From contig SICB01000013.1 of assembly GCA_009691555.1 (NCBI GenBank), forward strand, positions 1 through 14,954: a stretch of DNA of 14,954 bases, in the 5' to 3' direction. Position 1 is the first letter of the stretch. Each line of letters starts with the position of its first letter. Source of the DNA: Patescibacteria group bacterium (lineage in GTDB: Bacteria; Patescibacteriota; Saccharimonadia; CAILAD01; BJGX01). Shown one piece after another: positions 1 to 5,522 of this stretch. The notes beneath the pieces were generated by a model, which made no database searches, was not told the DNA's origin, and worked only from the letters and a program-made list of their open reading frames with translations. A program made the position numbers and the translations under genes.

Positions 1-141
1 ATCAAATCCGGTGCCTGGTACTCTTACAACGACGAAAAAATCGGTCAAGGCAGGGAAGCCGCTAAGCAGTTCTTGAAAGACCACCCCAAAGTGATGCAAG
101 ATCTCGATAAAATCATTCGAGAGCGATCTTTTCCCAAATAG
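1..141 (+). CDS. recA: RecA recombinase, C-terminal end (partial)
   Basis: The open frame runs from the window edge to TAG and encodes the last 46 residues of RecA. The stretch KSGAWYSYN followed by IGQGREAAKQFL matches the conserved end of the RecA core and the start of its C-terminal domain. RecA forms the ATP-dependent strand-exchange filament on single-stranded DNA and triggers the SOS response. The protein ends soon after this domain in a basic tail (RERSFPK) and lacks the long acidic tail of E. coli RecA, which in that protein dampens DNA binding. The 5' part lies outside the window. recX starts 5 bp downstream, so the two are almost surely co-transcribed. Confidence 0.92.
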   Translation: MKSGAWYSYNDEKIGQGREAAKQFLKDHPKVMQDLDKIIRERSFPK

Positions 142-146
142 TTCTA

Positions 147-770
147 ATGGCCGTAATTACCAAGATATCACCACAAAAAAAGCGTCAGGGCTACTACAAC
201 ATCTTTGTCGATGGCAAGTACGCGCTGGCGCTTTCCGAGCTCGACCTAACGGTATTTGGACTGCGAGTCGAGCAAGTCCTTACTCCAGGCTTACTCAACG
301 AACTCCATCTCGCCCAGTCTAAGTCCAAGAGCTATAACTATGCCTTACGATATTTGGCCCTGCGGCCTCGTAGCATCAAGGAAGTCAAAGATTACCTGAC
401 CATCCGCAAAGACTTTAGTATTGAGGATGCCGACACCACGATTGCTCGACTAAGCGAGCAAAATTACCTCAACGACCAAGACTTTGCCGCAATGTGGGTC
501 CGCAACAGGCTTCTCCTGAGGCCAAAATCTACCAGCGTCCTGCGACTCGAACTCATAAAAAAAGGTATCGATAACGATACCATAACCGAGGTATTGTCTG
601 ATCTCGACGAGCCGGCTCAAATTGCATCTCTGGGCGAGCTAATAACCAAAAAAATGCGCCAGCCCAAATACCAAAACAAACAAAAGCTTATTGAGTACCT
701 CTCGAGGCAAGGTTATAGCTATGCTTTGGTCAAAAAAACCCTCGAACAGCTCGATTTGTTTAACGACTAG
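147..770 (+). CDS. recX: RecX, regulator of RecA
   Basis: This 207-residue protein has the RecX pattern: a small N-terminal strand region (about 1-55, with YYNIFVDGKYALALS) followed by three-helix repeats. Typical motifs are ALRYLALRPRS (about 66-76), LNDQDFAAMWVRNR (about 108-121) and RQGYSYALVKKTLEQL near the end. RecX binds RecA filaments and limits their extension or activity. Placement 5 bp after recA is the classic arrangement and supports the call independently. The start chosen is the first ATG after the recA stop. No clear Shine-Dalgarno is visible, so translation may be coupled to recA. Length is normal for the family. Confidence 0.93.
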   Translation: MAVITKISPQKKRQGYYNIFVDGKYALALSELDLTVFGLRVEQVLTPGLLNELHLAQSKSKSYNYALRYLALRPRSIKEVKDYLTIRKDFSIEDADTTIARLSEQNYLNDQDFAAMWVRNRLLLRPKSTSVLRLELIKKGIDNDTITEVLSDLDEPAQIASLGELITKKMRQPKYQNKQKLIEYLSRQGYSYALVKKTLEQLDLFND

Positions 771-773
771 CTC

Positions 774-840
774 CAGTATTATTGCAGTCAATACTGCCCA
801 GTGCACCGAGCTGAAAAAAAACCGAAGCTTGGCGGTCAGC
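774..840. terminator. Possible weak terminator hairpins between convergent recX and PRC-barrel genes
   Basis: Two inverted repeats lie in the 108-bp gap between converging genes. One is CAGTATT (774-780) with AATACTG (790-796), a perfect 7-bp stem with a 9-nt loop and no following T tract. The second, read on the minus strand, is a short ACCG/CGGT stem (821-836) followed by eight T residues (814-821 on the complement), flanked by GCTGA/TCAGC. The second could end minus-strand transcription, but the stem is only 4 bp. Weak evidence. Confidence 0.3.
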
Positions 841-878
841 ACAATTATTTACAAAAACACCATTAGCTCACTTCGAAC

Positions 879-1406
879 CTAAGCAGGCAAGGCTTTCGTC
901 GTTGCACGCCGGGCTTTGGCTCTAATTTGGGCATCTTTTATAATCACCTTATTGCCTTGCACCTCAACCACGGCCGAGCGGTCTATAATATAAAACGATT
1001 GTACAATTCTTTGCGGAAAGCGCACTACAACATGTATTTTGCTAACAAAAAATGTTTCGTAGTCGAAACTAAAGTCGATGACTCTACCAACTCTTTTGCC
1101 GGACTGCGTCTCGACCTTAGATCCCACTAGCCGGTACTTACTTGCAATCATTTTGCTTTGGCGCACCAGCTCGTCTGCCTCGGCGATGTCGTCTTGCGAG
1201 TTGATGATTATCTGCCGGTCGGTCGATACTCGAATGTCTTCGGGCAAGATATAGCGCTGCGACTTGCTCTTGGGGGCAACGACGGCTATTAGCTCAATCT
1301 TGAAGTTGTTTTTGTTTATAAGCCAGCCCACGACCTCAGCGACTGTTGCACCGTCGTGCACGCTAAAGACTTTTTTGCCGATAATGGCTGTTATGAGCTT
1401 TTGCAT
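879..1406 (-). CDS. PRC-barrel domain protein
   Basis: This protein of about 175 residues appears to hold two PRC-barrel units. The first begins MQKLITAIIGKKVFS and continues through YILPEDIRV. The second begins GSKVETQSGKRVGRVIDFSFD and ends with FYIIDRSAVVEVQGNKVIIKD. PRC-barrels are small beta-barrel modules seen in RimM and in many stand-alone bacterial proteins of unsettled function, so no specific role is claimed. A longer reading frame reaches 1451, but it starts at a TTG and its extra 15 residues look unlike the fold. ATG at 1406 (or 1415) is preferred because a TATAAT box at 1414-1419 lies inside the extension. The basic C-terminal tail (RAKARRATTKALPA) may contact nucleic acid. The gene converges on recX and diverges from rpsF. 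Confidence 0.75.
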   Translation of the reverse strand: MQKLITAIIGKKVFSVHDGATVAEVVGWLINKNNFKIELIAVVAPKSKSQRYILPEDIRVSTDRQIIINSQDDIAEADELVRQSKMIASKYRLVGSKVETQSGKRVGRVIDFSFDYETFFVSKIHVVVRFPQRIVQSFYIIDRSAVVEVQGNKVIIKDAQIRAKARRATTKALPA

Positions 1407-1413
1407 TACTATC

Positions 1414-1419
1414 ATTATA
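1414..1419 (-). promoter_or_regulatory. Probable -10 box of the PRC-barrel gene
   Basis: On the minus strand a perfect TATAAT sits 7 nt before the ATG at 1406, so the predicted transcription start falls at or next to the A of the start codon. No good -35 element is seen at 16-18 bp upstream (GAGCGA at 17 bp is poor). If real, the mRNA would be leaderless and the TTG start at 1451 would lie upstream of the transcript. Confidence 0.45.
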
Positions 1420-1468
1420 ACTGCTTGTGGGGTTTTTCGCTCGAACAGCAAATACCAGGTTAGAATCC

Positions 1469-1497
1469 TTGACCAATAGCCAAAAATAAGCTACAAT
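1469..1497 (+). promoter_or_regulatory. Promoter of the rpsF-ssb-rpsR-efp operon
   Basis: TTGACC (1469-1474), a 17-bp spacer, then TACAAT (1492-1497). Both boxes match 5 of 6 consensus positions at ideal spacing. Transcription would start near 1504, giving a leader of roughly 107 nt before rpsF. Confidence 0.65.
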
Positions 1498-1504
1498 AAT
1501 GGCA

Positions 1505-1611
1505 GTCAAATTAATTAACCTTTTTGCTCCGACTTATATAATCAAACATATAACAAACCAGACGGAGACGATTTCGCACCAAAGCGAATGGGCCAAAGAG
1601 AGGAGTACTAA
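1505..1611 (+). promoter_or_regulatory. rpsF 5' leader with hairpin and Shine-Dalgarno
   Basis: The predicted leader holds a perfect 5-bp stem TTCGC (1573-1577)/GCGAA (1584-1588) with a 6-nt loop. It also holds a possible long-range pairing CTCCG (1527-1531)/CGGAG (1563-1567). A strong Shine-Dalgarno AGAGAGGAG (1597-1605) ends 6 nt before the ATG. In several bacteria the S6:S18 complex represses its own operon through a leader structure, and this leader could serve that role. I could not match the known motif with confidence. Confidence 0.35.
1515..1542 (+). promoter_or_regulatory. Possible second promoter upstream of rpsF
   Basis: TTAACC (1515-1520), a 16-bp spacer, and a perfect TATAAT (1537-1542). 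The -35 is weaker than in the upstream promoter, so this could be an alternative start or simply an AT-rich part of the leader. Confidence 0.35.
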
Positions 1612-2004
1612 ATGCGCAATTACGAAGTTGCAGTAGTCTTGCACCCAGATCTCGAAATTGATCTGGCCGCAACATTAGAAAAAATCGAAGCCGTTTTTAC
1701 TAAAAACGGCGCCAAAATCAACAAAAAAGACAATTGGGGCAAGCGCAAACTAGCCTATACCATCAAAAAACAAGATTGGGGTATTTATGTTATTTACGAA
1801 ATATCTATTGACCCCTCTAAGGTCAGCAAAATCAACCAAGTCCTGAGGATTACCGAAGAGGTAATGCGCTACCTTGTGGTCTCACTCGAAAACATCCGCT
1901 ATATCACAGTACCTAGCAAAACATCTCAGACCAAACCCGTCGCCCAATCAAAACCAGAGGTTACCATGGCAGAGAAGCCACTAGCCGAAAGCGAGGCAAA
2001 GTAA
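1612..2004 (+). CDS. rpsF: 30S ribosomal protein bS6
   Basis: This 130-residue protein opens with MRNYEVAVVLHPDLE and contains the bS6 signature WGKRKLAYTIKKQDWGIYVIYE (W43 onward) and LRITEEVMRYLVV (about 78-90). These residues cover the ferredoxin-like fold that pairs with bS18 on the small-subunit platform. The C-terminal tail after about residue 97 is a Lys/Pro/Glu-rich, probably disordered extension, a common trait of S6. It leads a four-gene operon, with the ssb start 2 bp after its stop. A strong Shine-Dalgarno supports the start. Confidence 0.96.
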   Translation: MRNYEVAVVLHPDLEIDLAATLEKIEAVFTKNGAKINKKDNWGKRKLAYTIKKQDWGIYVIYEISIDPSKVSKINQVLRITEEVMRYLVVSLENIRYITVPSKTSQTKPVAQSKPEVTMAEKPLAESEAK

Positions 2005-2006
2005 TA

Positions 2007-2483
2007 ATGGCAAAAGATTTTAACCAAGCAATTGTTATGGGCAACCTGACCCGTGACCCAGAAATGCGCACCACTCCGGGTGGCCAAAATGTTACATCGT
2101 TTAGTATTGCAACCAACCGTAGCTGGCAGGACCAAAGCGGCGAAAAAAAGGAAGCCGTGGAGTACCACAATGTTGTTGCCTGGGGCAAACTCGGCGAACT
2201 CGTCAATACCTACCTCAAAAAAGGCCGCAAGGCGCTTGTTTTGGGCCGACTCCAAACCCAGAGCTGGGAAGCCGAAGACGGATCCAAAAGGCAACGCACC
2301 GAGATTGTCGCCAGCGACATTAATTTTGTTGGCGGACAAGCCGAAGGTGGCGATTATGCTAGCTCCGAAGCACCCAAATCTAACCCCACCAGCAAACCAA
2401 GCACCAAACCAAGCAAGGCCGACGAAGCACCTGTCGATGACATGGGCGAAGGCGAAATTAACCTAGACGACATACCGTTCTAA
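2007..2483 (+). CDS. ssb: Single-stranded DNA-binding protein SSB
   Basis: This 158-residue protein has a typical SSB OB-fold at about 1-110: MGNLTRDPEMRTTPGGQNV, FSIATNRSW, EYHNVVAWGKLGELVNTYLKKG and GRLQTQSWE. A Ser/Pro/Lys-rich linker (about 118-142) follows, then an acidic tip ending DDIPF. SSB coats single-stranded DNA during replication and repair. The acidic tip is the docking site for partners such as RecO, PriA and the clamp loader. Position between rpsF and rpsR is the widespread bacterial order. The linker is short, as expected for a small genome. Confidence 0.97.
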   Translation: MAKDFNQAIVMGNLTRDPEMRTTPGGQNVTSFSIATNRSWQDQSGEKKEAVEYHNVVAWGKLGELVNTYLKKGRKALVLGRLQTQSWEAEDGSKRQRTEIVASDINFVGGQAEGGDYASSEAPKSNPTSKPSTKPSKADEAPVDDMGEGEINLDDIPF

Positions 2484-2497
2484 AGAAAGAAACTACT

Positions 2498-2716
2498 ATG
2501 GCAGAATTTTACAAAACCAAGCAGAACAAAATATACAACGAAGATATCAACGGCTTCGACTACAAAGACGTCAAAACTTTACAGAAGTATCTAAATAGCG
2601 TCGGCAAAATCGACACCCGCAAAAAGACCGGCGCCAGCATGAAGCACCAACGCATGCTCGCGGTTGCCCTAAAGCGCGCCCGCCACCTCGGCCTTTTACC
2701 ATTTGTTGTTAAGTAG
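2498..2716 (+). CDS. rpsR: 30S ribosomal protein bS18
   Basis: This 72-residue protein shows the bS18 core: DYKDVKTLQKYLNSVGKI, RKKTGASMKHQRMLAVALKRARHLGLLPF. bS18 binds 16S rRNA and bS6 on the platform of the small subunit. The N-terminal extension is short, and no CxxC zinc pair is present, so this is a zinc-independent form. It lies 14 bp after ssb and 6 bp before efp, in one operon. Confidence 0.96.
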   Translation: MAEFYKTKQNKIYNEDINGFDYKDVKTLQKYLNSVGKIDTRKKTGASMKHQRMLAVALKRARHLGLLPFVVK

Positions 2717-2722
2717 GCAAAT

Positions 2723-3283
2723 ATGTACGGAGTAACAGATTTGCGCAAGGACACACTAATCGATCTCGATGGTGTGCCCTATAAAGTGCTCGAGTACGCC
2801 CAAAAGCAAATGGGGCGCGGTGGTAGCATCGTCAACACCAAACTCAAAAACCTCATCACGGGGCAGGTTATCGACAAGACCTTCAAAAATGTCGAGAAGG
2901 TCAAGCCGGCCGAAATTGGCCGCCAGAGCGTCCAATACCTGTATAGTATCGGTGGCAAAATTAGCGTTATGGACCAATCTAGCTACGAAACCATCGAGCT
3001 CGATTTGTCGGTCGATGAAAATATCCCAAAATACATCGTCGAGGGTGGCACAATCGACGCCCTGACATACGACGATAATATAATCGGCTTTGAGTGGCCC
3101 AAAAATGTCACCCTCAAGGTTGTTAGTGCGCCGGGTGCCGACAAAGGCAACAGCTCGAGTGCCAGCACCAAAGAGGTAACTCTCGAAACCGGCCTAAATA
3201 TTCAGGCCCCGCAGTTTATAAAAGAGGGCGACATCATCAAGGTCGACACTCGTAGCGCCAGCTATATCGAACGCGCCAAATAA
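2723..3283 (+). CDS. efp: Translation elongation factor P
   Basis: This 186-residue protein has the three EF-P domains: an N-terminal KOW-like domain (about 1-63), OB domain II (about 64-126) and OB domain III (about 140-186, with EVTLETGLNIQAPQFI and GDIIKVDTRSASYIERAK). EF-P enters the E site and helps ribosomes stalled on polyproline. The loop residue that is usually a modified lysine (K34 in E. coli) is Arg32 here, in the context QMGRGGS. Arginine at this site is the EarP-type substrate in some Proteobacteria, and it could also act unmodified. No modification gene lies in the window. It is the last gene of the rpsF operon and is followed by a strong terminator. Confidence 0.95.
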   Translation: MYGVTDLRKDTLIDLDGVPYKVLEYAQKQMGRGGSIVNTKLKNLITGQVIDKTFKNVEKVKPAEIGRQSVQYLYSIGGKISVMDQSSYETIELDLSVDENIPKYIVEGGTIDALTYDDNIIGFEWPKNVTLKVVSAPGADKGNSSSASTKEVTLETGLNIQAPQFIKEGDIIKVDTRSASYIERAK

Positions 3284-3290
3284 GCCGAGC

Positions 3291-3331
3291 AACAAAAAAC
3301 AGAGCAGGTAATAGTTGCTCTGTTTTTTGTT
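3291..3331. terminator. Bidirectional intrinsic terminator between efp and ychF
   Basis: A perfect 16-bp inverted repeat (3291-3306 with 3316-3331) has a 9-nt loop. The CAGAGCA/TGCTCTG core is followed by six T residues on both strands, because the left arm carries the matching A run. It sits just after efp and before the 3' end of the converging ychF, so it can serve both. Confidence 0.9.
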
Positions 3332-3403
3332 ATATCGTATTTTGTAGCTCATAAAACGAAAGCCCCGCAACCTTCGAAACCGAAAAAATCCTAAAACCGC
3401 ATT

Positions 3404-4480
3404 TTAGTTGTGCCTAAAGACAGTTACATCGCCGTCTTTGAACTCGTAATCTTTACCTTCTATGCGGGTCTTACCCGCTTCGCCGGCACCAACCCAGCCA
3501 CCAAAGGCAATAAAATCCTCAGAGCTCACCACCTCGGCCTTTATAAAGCCTTTTTCGAAATCGCCATGAATTACCCCCGCCGCCTGTGGGGCCAGTGTAC
3601 CCCTGCGGATTGTCCAGGCGCGCGACTCTTGCTCGCCGCTGGTGAAGTAGCTAATAAAGCCGAGCGTTTCGTAGCCTAGCCTGACGAGGCTATCTAAGCC
3701 CGATTCCTTTTGGCCCAACGCCTCTAGCAGTTCATTGGCCTCACTTGCCGGCAAGTCCATTAGCTGAGCTTCGGTCTCGGCGCTCAAAAAGACGCTTGGG
3801 TTGGGGGCAACGAGCTCGGCCAATTTAGCCTGAAAGTCGTCATTGCCCAGGTCGTCTTCGGCGATATTGAATACATAAATAAACTTCTTGGCGGTAAGTA
3901 GCTGGAGGTCTTGGATGGCGTCCAAATCGAGCTCATCGGCGTGTTCCGATAGCAGCTCGGTTTGGTCTAAGAGCGACTCGGCGGCTTTGAGCGTTTGCAG
4001 TACCGCACCCAGCTTGGGGTTGGTTTTAAGCTCTTTTTCGGTGCGCGCCAGCCGACTCTGAACCGACACAATATCGGCCAGGCAGAGCTCAGTGCGAATA
4101 ATATCAATATCGCGCTGGGGGTCAATTTGCCCCTCGACATGCACAATATCGTCGTTTTCGAAGGCTCGCACCACCTGTACAATCACATTACTCTCGCGAA
4201 TATGGCTCAGGAATTTATTGCCCAGCCCGGCACCTTCGCTGGCGCCCTTGACGATTCCGGCGATATCCACAAAGCTGCAGCTCGCGGGTACGGTCTTGGC
4301 GCTTTTGCTGATCTCGGAGAGAGTGTCAATTCGTTCGTCAGGTACATTGACCACCCCCACATTGGGCTCGATGGTGGCGAAGGGGTAGTTCGCCGCCAGC
4401 ACGCGGTTTTTGGTGAGGGCATTAAATAGCGTCGATTTGCCAACATTGGGTAGCCCCACAATTCCGATACTCAACGACAT
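3404..4480 (-). CDS. ychF: Ribosome-associated P-loop ATPase YchF (Obg/OLA1 family)
   Basis: This 358-residue protein has all hallmarks of YchF. The Walker A motif is GLPNVGKS (9-16), followed by NYPFATIEPN (31-40) and the G3 motif DIAG (72-75) leading into IVKGASEGAGLGNKFL. The G4-type motif is NIAE (205-208), where the glutamate replaces the aspartate of true GTPases and explains the family's preference for ATP. A coiled-coil insertion lies at about 130-180. The C-terminal TGS domain includes LGFISYFTSGEQESRAW and ends KDGDVTVFRHN. YchF binds ribosomes and is linked to stress control of translation. The gene is monocistronic, convergent to efp, and has its own TATAAT box. Confidence 0.97.
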   Translation of the reverse strand: MSLSIGIVGLPNVGKSTLFNALTKNRVLAANYPFATIEPNVGVVNVPDERIDTLSEISKSAKTVPASCSFVDIAGIVKGASEGAGLGNKFLSHIRESNVIVQVVRAFENDDIVHVEGQIDPQRDIDIIRTELCLADIVSVQSRLARTEKELKTNPKLGAVLQTLKAAESLLDQTELLSEHADELDLDAIQDLQLLTAKKFIYVFNIAEDDLGNDDFQAKLAELVAPNPSVFLSAETEAQLMDLPASEANELLEALGQKESGLDSLVRLGYETLGFISYFTSGEQESRAWTIRRGTLAPQAAGVIHGDFEKGFIKAEVVSSEDFIAFGGWVGAGEAGKTRIEGKDYEFKDGDVTVFRHN

Positions 4481-4505
4481 AGTTTGTACTTTTCCATAAG
4501 GTGTA

Positions 4506-4511
4506 ATTATA
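4506..4511 (-). promoter_or_regulatory. Probable -10 box of ychF
   Basis: A perfect TATAAT on the minus strand would start transcription near 4499, leaving a leader of about 18 nt before the ychF ATG. The -35 region is poor (GAGTAT at 17 bp). It lies back to back with the plus-strand promoter at 4539-4568. Confidence 0.5.
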
Positions 4512-4538
4512 CCAGCTTTGGGGTTTTTATACTCGATG

Positions 4539-4568
4539 TTGTAATTTTTTAAGCATATGGGGTATAAT
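4539..4568 (+). promoter_or_regulatory. Promoter of the two-gene secreted-protein unit
   Basis: TTGTAA (4539-4544), an 18-bp spacer, and a perfect TATAAT (4563-4568) predict a start near 4575. A Shine-Dalgarno-like AGAGGG (4581-4586) lies 15 nt before the ATG at 4602, farther than usual. Confidence 0.6.
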
Positions 4569-4601
4569 CATATTCATATAAGAGGGTAAAGCAAAAAAAC
4601 A

Positions 4602-5522
4602 ATGGAACAACAGATAAATCCAGAACACCCTAAGGGCAACGACAGTCCCCAGACGATGGATGCCGATAAAGCCAAAAAACCCAAAAAGGGTATCAAGCTT
4701 TTTGCGATAGCGATAGCGGTAGCTGTACTGTCGCTGGCTGGCTATTTAGGAATCAAAGCCTACCTAGACGGCAATTTTGCCGGCAACAGCCTTAAGAACA
4801 AAAAAGTCTTTAACCAAGCCTTGGCTTCGTATAACGCCTTTCCGGGCATCTCCAACTTATCACCAACCGACCAAGCCTTGCTCAAGTCTCAAGTGCAAGC
4901 CAAGTACTTGGCGGCCTTTGTTGTAGGCCTTCAGCCCTCAGATAGTACAACAGCAACAGTCCGATCTCTGTTTGGGGACAATATGGTGGTAGCCGATATC
5001 GCTAGGATCATCGATAGCGATATCGACCAAAAGCTGGCACTAGCAAAAACTACCGGCTACTACGAGGGCAACTTGTACTATTTTTGGTACGACATAGTTT
5101 TTAATGGTGGAATCGAGCAAAAAAACAAAGACTATTCTCTAGATCAAGCCAAACAGTACCGAGACAAGCTGATGGGCAAAAAAATTACTCCAGAGGAAGC
5201 GTTTAAGCAGATACGCGCCGACAAGCGGCTGAAATTGCCCGACGAAGTCAATGGTTCAGGTAGCTTCGCGGGTCCAATAAACAGGCCGGGACAAACAGAC
5301 AGGGATGGCAGGTACGAGTCCATCAACGCAGTGCTCGAGGCTCAGACAAAAATCGGTTTTACCGATATCAGCAACTTGGTGGCTGATACAGACTACCCCA
5401 AGCTGGGCAATAAAAAAGAGGTAGGCTACTTTTTGATTCAAATCACCAAAGTATTCAAGGGCCAAAATGACCTCGCTACATACGATAAGCAGCTAGAGCT
5501 AGCCAGGAGCCTAGTCAAATGA
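4602..5522 (+). CDS. Membrane-anchored protein, possible SurA/PrsA-like foldase
   Basis: This 306-residue protein has a hydrophilic, Lys-rich N-terminus (1-32) and one membrane segment (about 33-53, FAIAIAVAVLSLAGYLGI). The rest is extracytoplasmic and mostly helical. The C-terminal part (about 180-290) has features of a diverged parvulin-type peptidyl-prolyl isomerase: a helix AKQYRDKLMGKKITPEEAF, a GSF step, then GFTDISNL and GYFLIQITKVF, which resembles the closing strand of PpiC/PrsA domains. The helical middle resembles SurA N-domains. This assignment comes from motif resemblance only; catalytic competence cannot be judged. The stop overlaps the next start by 4 bp (ATGA), so the two products are translated together, and the neighbour is a secreted Cys-rich protein, which would fit a folding-helper role. 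Otherwise it remains a hypothetical membrane protein. Confidence 0.5.
   Translation: MEQQINPEHPKGNDSPQTMDADKAKKPKKGIKLFAIAIAVAVLSLAGYLGIKAYLDGNFAGNSLKNKKVFNQALASYNAFPGISNLSPTDQALLKSQVQAKYLAAFVVGLQPSDSTTATVRSLFGDNMVVADIARIIDSDIDQKLALAKTTGYYEGNLYYFWYDIVFNGGIEQKNKDYSLDQAKQYRDKLMGKKITPEEAFKQIRADKRLKLPDEVNGSGSFAGPINRPGQTDRDGRYESINAVLEAQTKIGFTDISNLVADTDYPKLGNKKEVGYFLIQITKVFKGQNDLATYDKQLELARSLVK
4994..5025. repeat. Perfect 11-bp inverted repeat inside the 4602-5522 gene
   Basis: CGATATCGCTA (4994-5004) and TAGCGATATCG (5015-5025) are exact inverse complements with a 10-nt loop. They lie within codons for ADIARIIDSDIDQK. It would form a stable mRNA hairpin; no T tract follows, so it is not a typical terminator. 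Confidence 0.7.

Noticed and set aside
2053..2466. A 137-codon open frame in a second plus-strand frame within ssb
   Set aside because: ssb is certain in the other frame, and the alternative product is a Pro/Lys/Ala-rich shadow.
3995..4429. A 144-codon plus-strand open frame opposite ychF
   Set aside because: ychF motifs cover the region continuously, and the opposite frame shows no family signature.
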